Source: Flavobacterium sp. 270 (GTDB lineage: Bacteria; Bacteroidota; Bacteroidia; Flavobacteriales; Flavobacteriaceae). Taken from it: a stretch of 64,000 bases of DNA. The translations under genes were made by a program, and so were the position numbers. How positions within the stretch are numbered: the first letter of the stretch is position 1; every line of letters starts with the position of its first letter. Under the pieces are notes generated by a model. It did not search any database. It had not been told where the DNA came from and was given only the letters and a program-made list of their open reading frames with translations. Location: NCBI RefSeq assembly GCF_004368785.1, contig NZ_SODM01000004.1:298521-362520 (forward strand), given 5' to 3'. Shown piece by piece: positions 17,292 to 26,056 of the stretch.

Positions 17292-17467
17292 GATATTTGA
17301 TTTGAGTTTATTATAAATTTTGCTTGGATTTTCAAACTAAATTCAAAAGAAAAAGGTTTAAAATTTTACTCAAAATTACCCACAGATTGTCATTTTATTC
17401 TTATATTTTATGATTCATTTCTTACAGAATAACTATCTGATTATTTAGTGTATTTTATAAAATAACA

Positions 17468-17495
17468 AAAGCCCGTTTCTTGCGAAACAGGCCCT
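17468..17495 (-). terminator. Terminator after SusD
   Basis: GCCCGTTTC (17471-17479) pairs with GAAACAGGC (17484-17492) with one G-T wobble and a TTGC loop. On the minus strand the stem is followed by TTTTG, fitting an end point for the SusC/SusD transcript. Confidence 0.75.
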
Positions 17496-17526
17496 TTGTA
17501 AAAAAAAAATAAACTAACACAAAATT

Positions 17527-19296
17527 TTAATTATATCCTTGGTTTTGAGTGAATTGTTTCGTCACATCAATTGTTGTCTGAGGAATTGGGAATATTCTTC
17601 TGAATGGCTGTGAAACTGGTTTTGCAGTTCCTGCCAAATCAAATTTTCCGAAACGGATCATTTGTGGTCTTCTGTACAATTCCCAGTATAATTCAAAACC
17701 TATTTCGTTATACAATACTGTTGCATCGATAGCAGTAAGCGTTTTTCCTGGAGCACTTCCGTATAAAGATTCTCTCTTTCTGCTAGTACGTAAAATATTT
17801 AAATCCTGAAGTGCAGCTCCTGTGTTTCCTTTTCTAAAATAAGCTTCTGCTCTCATAGTGTAGATTCCACCTAAACGGTACAATGGCATATCAACATTAC
17901 TATTACCATTTCCTCCTTCTGGGTCAAATTCGTATTTAAAACAACGAGCTCCCTGATTGATTTCGTTTTGAGCAAATACTGCCTGAGTTGGGTCTTTAAA
18001 TGTTAATGATGGTGTAAAATCCATTCTTGTAGTCGTGCTTTTTTCCATGTATAATGGAGAAACTTTAATACGTCCACCAACCATTTCTAAAGATCCTGAA
18101 GGCAATAATATTGGTCCATATTGTGGTCCTGCTATAATACCTCTTGTAAAGTGAAACCATGGCAGACCAGCGCTTTTTGGTACAATGTCTGTTGCTGGGA
18201 CACTTGGGGTTGTGCCGTCATTTGTAAACCATGTTCCGTCTGAGTACTGATATGCCTGATTAAATCTTGGATCATCATGATTATTATTCCAAGTTGCGTA
18301 AAACTCTGGAGTTATACATGATGAATTTGTTCCTCTGTTTGCAGCAGAAGTTCTTTGGTTACGCTCCATAGAGGCATAAGCAAAACTGTTAGAACCGTTT
18401 CTGATGTAATCGATTTTTTGTACAATCGCAAAAATAAGCTCACTTCCGTTGTCGTTAGTTCTTGCAAAGTTTTTAAAATAATCGCTTTCTAATTTGTATT
18501 TTCCTGAATCGATCAATAATGATGTATAGTAAATAACACGGTCCATATCTGACCCTGTACCGGTTACAGCTGGCTCAGTAAAATTAAAATTAGAAGATGC
18601 ATTAAAACGATCTTTAAATACAGCACGGTTTAAATACATTGTACTTAAGAAACCATAAGCAGCTTCTTTTGTAAATCTTCCGTGGTGTGTTTGCTGCTCG
18701 CCCATACTTGCCAAATCTGGAATCAATGCTTCTACATCTTTAATCAATTGATCGATTTGAGTATCTGCTTTTAAGATTTGCAATGGCGCATTTGGATTCA
18801 TTGGATCTCTATATGGCGCTTGTCCGTATAAATCTAATGTTGTGTATAAATAGTATGCTAAAAGTCCTTTAGCTTCTGCCAAAAACAATTTCTTTTCTGG
18901 AATTGTACTTGTTTCTGCAGACTGAATTGCAGTAAGCGAACGTGTGATTCCGTTTGTCAACAAATCCCAGTTGCTTCCAATAACAGCATTATCAGACTGC
19001 CATGTAAATTCGTGCATCGCTCTCCATTTTCCACCATCTCCCCAGTCACTTCCGCGAGTTGGTAAAATAGCTTCGTCTGAAGAGTATTCCTGCATAGCAA
19101 AAACAGCTCCGTGATCTGTAAAAGTTCCGTCTCCTAATCTGTCGTAAGCTGCTGCAAGTGCTCCAGCTGGATTAGAACCGTTTTCTCCTAAAACCTCGTC
19201 TAAAACTTTTTCGTCTAAACTTGTACAGTTAGCAAAAAGTAAAACAAAAGAAGATAAGGCTAATGTCTTTATATTAAAAAATGTATTTGTCTTCAT
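17527..19296 (-). CDS. SusD/RagB-family outer-membrane nutrient-binding lipoprotein
   Basis: Surface lipoprotein that lids the SusC transporter and captures ligand. 589 residues. Lipobox FANC (Cys ~24) after MKTNTFFNIKTLALSSFVLL. TPR-like helices are seen (EAKGLLAYYLYTTLDLYGQA, YGFLSTMYLNRAVF). The C-terminal SusD domain is clear (LYRLGGIYTMRAEAYFRKGN, DLNILRTSRKRESLYG, IGFELYWELYRRPQMIRFGK, RRIFPIPQTTIDVTKQFTQN). It lies 6 bp after susC, and the unit is led by sigma/anti-sigma genes. The ligand cannot be read from sequence. Confidence 0.95.
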   Translation of the reverse strand: MKTNTFFNIKTLALSSFVLLFANCTSLDEKVLDEVLGENGSNPAGALAAAYDRLGDGTFTDHGAVFAMQEYSSDEAILPTRGSDWGDGGKWRAMHEFTWQSDNAVIGSNWDLLTNGITRSLTAIQSAETSTIPEKKLFLAEAKGLLAYYLYTTLDLYGQAPYRDPMNPNAPLQILKADTQIDQLIKDVEALIPDLASMGEQQTHHGRFTKEAAYGFLSTMYLNRAVFKDRFNASSNFNFTEPAVTGTGSDMDRVIYYTSLLIDSGKYKLESDYFKNFARTNDNGSELIFAIVQKIDYIRNGSNSFAYASMERNQRTSAANRGTNSSCITPEFYATWNNNHDDPRFNQAYQYSDGTWFTNDGTTPSVPATDIVPKSAGLPWFHFTRGIIAGPQYGPILLPSGSLEMVGGRIKVSPLYMEKSTTTRMDFTPSLTFKDPTQAVFAQNEINQGARCFKYEFDPEGGNGNSNVDMPLYRLGGIYTMRAEAYFRKGNTGAALQDLNILRTSRKRESLYGSAPGKTLTAIDATVLYNEIGFELYWELYRRPQMIRFGKFDLAGTAKPVSQPFRRIFPIPQTTIDVTKQFTQNQGYN

Positions 19297-19302
19297 AATA
19301 AA

Positions 19303-22300
19303 TTATAATTTTAAAGTTGCTCCAAAACTAAAAGTTCTAGAAGTTGGGTAACTAGCATAATCAATACCAATAGATTGGTTTCCACCGTTTGATTTTGGAC
19401 TATTAATCAAAGGATCATATCCTGTATAATGTGTAATCGTAATCAAGTTTTGACCTGTAACATAAAGTGTTAATCCGTTGATCCAGCTTAATCCTTTTAA
19501 ATCAAAATTGTATCCTACACGAGCTGTATTTAATCTAATGAAATCAGATTTCTCTAAAAACAAAGTAGATAAAATTGGAGAGTTTGTAGCATTTGCACCA
19601 GACTCATAATATCCTGTAGCAACGTTTCTATCTGAAGCTAAATTATTTATGTTTAATGCATTAAGACCTGTATTGTTTAATAAATAACCTCCAGTTTGTC
19701 CGATAATAGAGAATGATAAACTAAAGTTTTTATATCTCATATCACTATTAAATCCGTAGTAGAAAGTTGGTAAAGCGCCTTCGATAATAATTCTGTCGCT
19801 GTTATCAATTTTACCGTCTCCGTTTTGATCTTTAAAGATATTCGCTCCATTTGCATCAAAACCAATGTGTTGTAACAAGTAGAATGAACCTGCAGCATAA
19901 CCGCTTTTGTAAATGTTAGCATTTACACCAGATTGTCCTGGCCCAGAAATAGTTCCTGTTAAGATTTCTGAAACTGGAAGATTTTCAATTTTATTGTTTA
20001 ATGTTGCTCCGTTTGCATCAACATTCCAAGAGAAATCTTTAGTATCGATAACTTTTGCACCAACCATAAACTCTAAACCTTTGTTGATGATTTTTCCATC
20101 AATATTTGTCCAGATTGTAGTTGTTGGGCTCAAAGCCTGAGATGGAATATTTAAGATCGCATCTGTAGTTGTTTTATTGAAATAATCTAATGTTCCGTAG
20201 AATTTATCATTCCATAAACTAAAATCTAAACCTACGTTGTATTGTGTAACAACTTCCCATTTTAAGTCAGGATTTGGAGTTCTGTTTACAGAAACACCAT
20301 TTACAAGATTTAAATCATTGTACAAATAATATCCATCTGCACCAGCAAGAGAATAACTTGCCTGAGTAATTTTATTTTGTACTTCCTGATTTCCTGTTTG
20401 TCCCCAGCTCGCTCTTAATTTTAAGTTGCTAAGTGCTTCAACATTTTGCATGAAACTTTCTTTAGCAATATTCCAACCTAAAGCAAATGATGGGAAGTAA
20501 CCGTATTTGTTATTTTTACCAAAACGAGTAGAACCGTCAGCTCTCATAGAAGCTGTTAAAAGGTATTTATCATTAAAAGTATAATTCAACCTTCCGAAGT
20601 AAGACTGTAATTCATTCTCTTGAGCGTAACCTGTAGTTCCAGATTGTGTTCCTGCAAAACCAGGATTAATAGATGGTTTTATACCTGTTCCTTCATTTGC
20701 AATTCCGTCAATACTAAAAGCAGTTCCAGATCTTTCAAATTTTTGATAAGAGAATCCGCCTAAAGCCTCGATTTTATGTTTGTCTAAGGTAACATTATAC
20801 GTTAAGTAGTGCTCTACCAAAGAGTTTTTAGAATCAAGATTGTTTTGTACGTATCTTCCTTTTGGATTTAAATCGGTTAAGTTTGGAAAAATAGTAGTAT
20901 TTCTTTCTGCAGTAGAACGGTCAATACCAAGATTTAATTTATATTCTAAACCGTCAACGATTCTTAAAGAAGCTTCAAAATTTCCTAAAACTCTCAAAGT
21001 ACGAGTTTGATCTTCGTAGATACTCAATAAATACGCTGGGTTGTAGTGCGCATTCATGTTGAAATTTGTATAATTTCCGTTAGCATCAAAAACAGAACGA
21101 GTTGGGTTTGCCATCAAAGTGTGCACCAATAATTGTCCGTTAGAACCTCCATCGTCACTCGTAGGAACACCATCATCTTTAGTTTCACTTGCAGTAAGAT
21201 TCATTTTTAATTTTAAACGTTTGTTGTCCAAAAATGATTCAGCAGCGTTGATTCTACCTGTCATACGTTTAAAGTTGCTGTTTCTAATAATACCTTCCTG
21301 ATCTAATTGAGATACAGATGCATAATAGTTTCCAGATTCTGTTTGTTTAGCAAAAGACAAAGCGTTACTTTTTGTAACAGCTTGTCTAAAAATTACATCT
21401 TGCCAATCTGTATTTCCACCGTGATCAAAAGCAGGATCTTTAATTGCTTTTCTGTATTCGTCAGCACTTAAAACATCTAGTTTATTAGCAACAGTAGAAA
21501 TTCCTAAAGAAGAATCATAAGTCAAAGTTCCGTCACCTTTAGCACCTTTTTTAGTCGTAACCAAAACAACACCATTAGAACCTCTTGCTCCATAAATTGC
21601 AGCGGCAGAAGCATCTTTAAGAACCGTAATAGATTCGATATCACTATTATTCAAAAAGTTTAACGGGTTTTTAGCAGCCGAAGCACCAAAACCAACATTT
21701 GATCCAGAAGGGCTTACATCGTCATTAGACAACGGAATTCCATCAACAACAAATAAAGGAGTACTTCCGCTTCTGATAGATCCAACACCTCTAATTGTAA
21801 CATTTACTCCAGCTCCAGGCTCACCACTTGTACTTACAACACGTACACCAGCAACTTTTCCTTGAATTAAATTATCTGGAGAAATACTTACACCTTGTTT
21901 AAAACTTGAAGCATCTAATTGAGTTACAGCACCAGTAACATCTTTTTTAGATTGTTTACCATAACCTACAATTACAACCTCACTTAATTCTGAAGTATTT
22001 GGCTCTAATTGTATCGTCATGAAACTCTTTTGAGCAATTACAGTTTTAGTTTTATACCCTAAATACGTAACCTCTAAAGTTCTTCCTTCTTCTACCATAA
22101 TTTCAAATTCTCCGTCAAAATTACTTACGGCAGCATTTTTAGTAGTAGCCTCAAGAATAGATGCACCAGGAACCGGTACACCGTTTTCGTCCAAAATTTT
22201 TCCTTTTACTTTTACTTTATCGGCAGCTTCAATTTTTGTAACCGCTTTTACAGCTGTTTTCTGAATCAAAACTAATTTACCGTTGATGTTGTAATTAAAA

Positions 22301-22587
22301 GCCGCTTTTTTAGAAAGCTCATCCAAAATTACAGCAACAGATTCATTAGTATAATTTACGGTATAAGTTGTGTTATCAGCAATTATTGCCTGACCGTAAC
22401 TAAATTTATAGTCAGTTTGCTGGCTCAATTTCGAAAAAATAGAAACAAGAGTCGCTTTTTCTATTTTATTTTTTACATTTGATTTTTCTACGGGATTGGT
22501 TTTACTCTGTCCATTCTGAAATGACAGTAACGCCAGTACTAAAAAGACAATTCTCTTTAGATTTAAATAGGAAGGTTTAAAATACAT
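19303..22587 (-). CDS. SusC-type TonB-dependent transducer with N-terminal STN domain
   Basis: Outer-membrane importer that also signals to FecR. 1094 residues. Order: signal peptide ~1-28; STN domain ~44-110 (LVSIFSKLSQQTDYKFSYG, AVILDELSKKAAFNYNING); CarboxypepD_reg-like domain ~125-198 (GKILDENGVPVPGASILEAT); plug from ~203 (EVVIVGYGKQSKKDVTGAVT, TVLKDASAAAIYGARGSNG); then the 22-strand barrel ending in SFGATLKL. The STN domain is the part that contacts the anti-sigma factor in FecIRA-type systems, consistent with fecI and fecR just upstream. SusD follows at 6 bp. Confidence 0.96.
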   Translation of the reverse strand: MYFKPSYLNLKRIVFLVLALLSFQNGQSKTNPVEKSNVKNKIEKATLVSIFSKLSQQTDYKFSYGQAIIADNTTYTVNYTNESVAVILDELSKKAAFNYNINGKLVLIQKTAVKAVTKIEAADKVKVKGKILDENGVPVPGASILEATTKNAAVSNFDGEFEIMVEEGRTLEVTYLGYKTKTVIAQKSFMTIQLEPNTSELSEVVIVGYGKQSKKDVTGAVTQLDASSFKQGVSISPDNLIQGKVAGVRVVSTSGEPGAGVNVTIRGVGSIRSGSTPLFVVDGIPLSNDDVSPSGSNVGFGASAAKNPLNFLNNSDIESITVLKDASAAAIYGARGSNGVVLVTTKKGAKGDGTLTYDSSLGISTVANKLDVLSADEYRKAIKDPAFDHGGNTDWQDVIFRQAVTKSNALSFAKQTESGNYYASVSQLDQEGIIRNSNFKRMTGRINAAESFLDNKRLKLKMNLTASETKDDGVPTSDDGGSNGQLLVHTLMANPTRSVFDANGNYTNFNMNAHYNPAYLLSIYEDQTRTLRVLGNFEASLRIVDGLEYKLNLGIDRSTAERNTTIFPNLTDLNPKGRYVQNNLDSKNSLVEHYLTYNVTLDKHKIEALGGFSYQKFERSGTAFSIDGIANEGTGIKPSINPGFAGTQSGTTGYAQENELQSYFGRLNYTFNDKYLLTASMRADGSTRFGKNNKYGYFPSFALGWNIAKESFMQNVEALSNLKLRASWGQTGNQEVQNKITQASYSLAGADGYYLYNDLNLVNGVSVNRTPNPDLKWEVVTQYNVGLDFSLWNDKFYGTLDYFNKTTTDAILNIPSQALSPTTTIWTNIDGKIINKGLEFMVGAKVIDTKDFSWNVDANGATLNNKIENLPVSEILTGTISGPGQSGVNANIYKSGYAAGSFYLLQHIGFDANGANIFKDQNGDGKIDNSDRIIIEGALPTFYYGFNSDMRYKNFSLSFSIIGQTGGYLLNNTGLNALNINNLASDRNVATGYYESGANATNSPILSTLFLEKSDFIRLNTARVGYNFDLKGLSWINGLTLYVTGQNLITITHYTGYDPLINSPKSNGGNQSIGIDYASYPTSRTFSFGATLKL

Positions 22588-22632
22588 GATTTAAGTTATT
22601 GGTTTTTTTTACGATACTTAATTTATTAATGG

Positions 22633-22653
22633 GCAGTTGTTCTCAGCAACTGC
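22633..22653. other. Hairpin between fecR and susC
   Basis: GCAGTTG (22633-22639) pairs with CAACTGC (22647-22653). On the plus strand it is followed by T8, but the flanking genes run on the minus strand, where the U-run precedes the stem. So it is not a standard terminator for fecR; it may be a partial terminator, an mRNA-stabilising structure or an attenuator ahead of susC. Confidence 0.55.
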
Positions 22654-22665
22654 TTTTTTTTGTTT

Positions 22666-23589
22666 TTAATTCACTTTTACTATTTCGTCATAAACTTTAA
22701 ATTTTAGGTTTGTGATATAATTTATTTGTTCTAAAACATTTTCCAAAGAGGCGTCTTTTTTGATAAATACAGTAAGCGGCACTGCCAACACTTTTTCGTC
22801 ATTGTATTGAAATGCAACACCATACTTATATTGTAAAACCGAAATAACTTGTTTCAGCGTAGTTTGATTTAGCGTTATGTCGGTATTGTACCAATTCACC
22901 AAATACATTTTCTCGGCCATTTGTTTCGTTAATTTATTACCTTCAAACAAAGCTTGTTCGTTCGGAACCAAATCAACACTTTGTCCTTTTGTAGAAACAT
23001 TTACTTTTCCGGTTACTACAATTACTTCGCATTTTAATTTGGATAACTGAATGTGAAATGACGTTCCTACAACTCTGGTTTTAATGGCACCAGACTGAAT
23101 TATAAAAGGATGTTTTTTGTCTTTGGCAACTTCAAAAAAGGCATTTCCTTTAAGGAGCGAAACGTTTCTTTCTTCACTTCCAAATTTTTCAGGATACTGA
23201 AATAATGAGTTTGCTGCCAGATAAATTTTCGAACCGTCGCTTAATTGGATAGATTTGGGAATCGATGACGTTCTAAATGTTAACTGCTTTTCTATTGCAA
23301 CGCTTGGTTTATATAAAAATCCTAAACCAACAAGAAAAAGAATACTGGCAGCTGCCATGTATTTTAAATACGGATTGAATCTTTTTTTCTTTTCTATTCT
23401 AAGTTGAATATTCTCGTATATATTTTTTGAAGCTTCATAAGAACTGCCCATAGCAACATCATCCCATTCTGAGTTTTGATATTCATTTAAAGCAAACTCA
23501 TTCAGTAAATTTTCTTCTGATTCTGAAGTTTTTTTCTGCGCACTTTTATTGATAAGATATTCTAAACTATGCTTTATTCTTTTTACCAT
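22666..23589 (-). CDS. FecR-family anti-sigma factor
   Basis: Inner-membrane regulator that holds or activates the ECF sigma factor in response to SusC occupancy. 307 residues: cytoplasmic N-terminal ~70 residues, one membrane helix at ~76-93 (YMAAASILFLVGLGFLY), FecR domain (SIQLSDGSKIYLAANSLFQY, VSLLKGNAFFEVAKDKKHPF, TRVVGTSFHIQ), and the C-terminal DUF4974-type STN-interacting domain (VPLTVFIKKDASLENVLEQI). It lies between the sigma gene (83 bp upstream) and susC (78 bp downstream). Confidence 0.95.
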   Translation of the reverse strand: MVKRIKHSLEYLINKSAQKKTSESEENLLNEFALNEYQNSEWDDVAMGSSYEASKNIYENIQLRIEKKKRFNPYLKYMAAASILFLVGLGFLYKPSVAIEKQLTFRTSSIPKSIQLSDGSKIYLAANSLFQYPEKFGSEERNVSLLKGNAFFEVAKDKKHPFIIQSGAIKTRVVGTSFHIQLSKLKCEVIVVTGKVNVSTKGQSVDLVPNEQALFEGNKLTKQMAEKMYLVNWYNTDITLNQTTLKQVISVLQYKYGVAFQYNDEKVLAVPLTVFIKKDASLENVLEQINYITNLKFKVYDEIVKVN

Positions 23590-23672
23590 AATACTTATTG
23601 TTACCTATAAGTACTAGAAAAGCAAAATCGTACTATCCAGAAATATTATGAAACCATTAACAGAAAGTTATC

Positions 23673-24197
23673 TTAAAAATTATGGTGAAAAATCACGTAT
23701 GGAAGTAGCCAGGTCAGGTCTTTCAAGCCTTCGCGAAGTTGTTTTAGCGCTGCAGAAATTTGATTTTTTACGGTTTGTTTCGAAATTCCAAGTTCATCTG
23801 CAATCTGATCGATAGACATATCCTGAAATTTATACATTAATAAAACCTCTTTTCTTTTCTCCGGAAGCTGGTCTAATAATTTATAAAGCATATCCATTAA
23901 TTCCGGATCTATAGACGAAAAATTGTCTATAATGTAATCTTCAAATTTATCCTCCAGAATCGTCTTATCAAATCGATTGTTCTGATAATGTTTAAAAACC
24001 TGATTCTTTACCGCACGAAATAAATAAGGTTCAATTGCATTAATGTTCAGTTCGTCTTTTCGTTCCCATAAATCAACAAAAACATCCTGAACAATATTCT
24101 GCGCCAAGTCTTTATCCTGAGTCATAGTATACGAAAACGCATTTAGCTTTTTCCAGTAATCGGTATACGTTTGATTAAAAATTTCAGGGTTTTTCAT
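23673..24197 (-). CDS. ECF RNA polymerase sigma factor (FecI-like)
   Basis: 174 residues. Region 2 is AFSYTMTQDKDLAQNIVQDV-FVDLWERKDEL with YLFRAVKNQVFKHYQ. Region 4 is LDQLPEKRKEVLLMYKFQDM-SIDQIADELGISKQTVKNQI, a canonical HTH. It heads the fecI-fecR-susC-susD module, which is the typical Bacteroidota cell-surface-signalling arrangement. It is expected to drive susCD, and perhaps the divergent phospholipase gene, when ligand binds SusC. Confidence 0.95.
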   Translation of the reverse strand: MKNPEIFNQTYTDYWKKLNAFSYTMTQDKDLAQNIVQDVFVDLWERKDELNINAIEPYLFRAVKNQVFKHYQNNRFDKTILEDKFEDYIIDNFSSIDPELMDMLYKLLDQLPEKRKEVLLMYKFQDMSIDQIADELGISKQTVKNQISAALKQLREGLKDLTWLLPYVIFHHNF

Positions 24198-24469
24198 AGG
24201 TAATTAGACTCGTATTATTACATGTAAAATAATAAAATGAAACACCAATCCTTTTTTCCTCAAGGTTAACTTTAAATTAAAAAATAAACTCTTTTGTTTT
24301 AATAATACTACTATTTTAGAGTAACAATGACAATCATATATCCTTTTATTTTTATTTTAGTAACACAAAAATCAAAATCTGATTTTAAATTAGTAGTTCC
24401 AAAAGAGGCAGTATTCTCAGCTCTTCTCCTCCCCACATCTATTAATAGTAATTACAATTTCAAAAAATC

Positions 24470-25534
24470 ATGAAACAAATTCTGTTTACATTATTTCTTG
24501 CCGGCTCTATATGCAGCGCACAGGCACAAGACGACAATCTAAAAATGAATCAAATACAAGTAATTGGTTCGCACAACAGTTACAGACAAAACATTGAACC
24601 GGATTTATACAATTTCATTCAGGCAAAAGATACTTTGCGTTCTCTAAAAGGTTTACAATACACACATATTCCAATTACAGATCAATTAAATAAAGGTTTA
24701 AGAAATCTGGAAATTGATGTTTTTGCCGATTCTAAAGGCGGAAAATATGCGCACCCAAAAGGTTTAGATTTGGTAAAATCTCAAAACGCATACGATCCAA
24801 AAGGATTAATGAACAAACCCGGATTTAAGGTTTTCCACATGCCGGATATCGATTTTAGAACTTCTTGTTATACTTTCGAAATCTGTCTGCAAGAACTTAA
24901 AAAATGGTCTGACGCAAACCCAGATCACGTTCCTGTTTTTATTACTTTGGAACCAAAAGACGGCGAAGCGAATTTCTTCGGAACTAAACCAGAAGATTTT
25001 ACTCCGGAATTGTTTGACGCTTTAGACAAAGTAATTCGCAAAGAATTAGGAAACGACAAACTTATCACGCCAGACATGGTAAGAGGAAAATACAAAACGC
25101 TTGAAGAAGCTGCTTTAAACAACAATTGGCCAACGCTGAAAAAAGCTAAAGGAAGATTTTTATTCCTATTAGATAATAATGGTGCAAAAAAAGAAATGTA
25201 TGCATTAAACCATCCTTCTCTAAAAGGTCGTGCCGTTTTTATTAACGCCGAACCAGGAAAACCAGAAGCTGCAGTTATGTTTAGAAACAACGCCGAAGAT
25301 CCGGAAATTGCATCTTTGGTTCAAAAAGGATACATCATCCGCACGAGAGCCGATTCTGATACCAAAGAAGCCCGCAAAAATGATTATACGCATTTTGAAG
25401 ACGCCAAAAAATCTGGAGCGCAAATCATTACAACAGATTATTACCTGCCAAGCACTCTTTTTGATTCGCCATACATGATTAAGTTTGATGATAACTCTTA
25501 TGTGAGAACTAATCCTGTGAATGGGAAGAAATAG
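24470..25534 (+). CDS. Secreted Ca2+-dependent phosphoinositide phospholipase C-like phosphodiesterase
   Basis: 354 residues with signal peptide MKQILFTLFLAGSICSAQAQ. The TIM-barrel PLC signature is present: IQVIGSHNSYRQNIEP with the first catalytic His35, LRNLEIDVFAD (metal-binding Glu/Asp), and PGFKVFHMPDIDF with the second His123, followed by PVFITLEPKDGE. This fits the Ca2+-dependent PI-PLC group (PF16670-like). It would cleave phosphodiesters in the periplasm or outside the cell. It is divergent from the ECF sigma gene (272-bp gap). Substrate unproven; glycerophosphodiester or inositol-phosphate substrates are possible. Confidence 0.85.
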   Translation: MKQILFTLFLAGSICSAQAQDDNLKMNQIQVIGSHNSYRQNIEPDLYNFIQAKDTLRSLKGLQYTHIPITDQLNKGLRNLEIDVFADSKGGKYAHPKGLDLVKSQNAYDPKGLMNKPGFKVFHMPDIDFRTSCYTFEICLQELKKWSDANPDHVPVFITLEPKDGEANFFGTKPEDFTPELFDALDKVIRKELGNDKLITPDMVRGKYKTLEEAALNNNWPTLKKAKGRFLFLLDNNGAKKEMYALNHPSLKGRAVFINAEPGKPEAAVMFRNNAEDPEIASLVQKGYIIRTRADSDTKEARKNDYTHFEDAKKSGAQIITTDYYLPSTLFDSPYMIKFDDNSYVRTNPVNGKK

Positions 25535-25639
25535 AATTTTTTTGTTTTTTTTGTTTCAGGTTTAAGGTTTCAGGTTGAAATAAACTTAAAAATTTAACCG
25601 CAAAGATTCTAATGTAAGGTTTTACAAAGACATAAAGTT

Positions 25640-25700
25640 CGCAAAGCTATATTGATAAAGCTTTGCGAACTTTTTTATTTATAGAAATTGCTAATATAAT
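25640..25700 (+). repeat. 61-bp direct repeat, copy 1 (contains a CGCAAAG hairpin)
   Basis: Starts CGCAAAGCTATATTG and ends GAAATTGCTAATATAAT. It differs from copy 2 at 25917-25977 at a single base (A/G near the 3' end). The inner arms CGCAAAGCT and AGCTTTGCG pair, followed by an A/C then T6, so it also looks like a terminator downstream of the 24470 gene. Confidence 0.85.
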
Positions 25701-25796
25701 CTTTGTCAAACTTTGCGTTTAATCATACAGTCATTGCGAGGAACGAAGCAATCACACAAAACTAATCGACAAAGATTTCAATTACAATATAAAAAC

Positions 25797-25882
25797 ATAG
25801 CCCACGGTTTCAACCGTGGGAACGCAATGATTAACGCAACGTTATCCCTAATACGTTTCCCACGGTTGAAACCGTGGGCTAT
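25797..25882. repeat. Inverted repeat with 25-bp perfect arms, each itself palindromic (CCCACGG type)
   Basis: The left arm 25797-25821 and right arm 25858-25882 are exact reverse complements. Each arm contains CCCACGGTTTCAACCGTGGG or its complement, itself a hairpin with 8-bp stems. The intervening 36 bp has no recognised function. The unit sits between the two 61-bp direct repeats. Confidence 0.85.
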
Positions 25883-25916
25883 ATTTGAAATACAGATTTA
25901 ATAAAACCAAAAAATC

Positions 25917-25977
25917 CGCAAAGCTATATTGATAAAGCTTTGCGAACTTTTTTATTTATAGAAATTGCTAATGTAAT
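25917..25977 (+). repeat. 61-bp direct repeat, copy 2
   Basis: Second copy of the 25640-25700 element, 60/61 identical by eye. Repeat-type sequence continues to 26056, including AATCTGCTAAATCTGCGAGA just before the end of the metallophosphoesterase gene. Confidence 0.85.
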
Positions 25978-26056
25978 ATTTGCCAACCTTTGCAAAAATC
26001 TTATCGCCCTTTGCGATAAAAATCCCCTAAATCTGCTAAATCTGCGAGAAAAAAAA

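Noticed and set aside
24327..24473. 48-codon frame beginning MTIIYPFIFILVTQ whose stop overlaps the phospholipase start (ATGA)
   Set aside because: Hydrophobic start and stop/start overlap are suggestive, but there is no promoter match, no recognised family, and AT-rich DNA yields such frames easily; not listed as a gene.
25797..25882. CRISPR-like appearance of the repeated CCCACGG palindromes
   Set aside because: Only two units in inverted orientation, no regular spacers and no cas genes.
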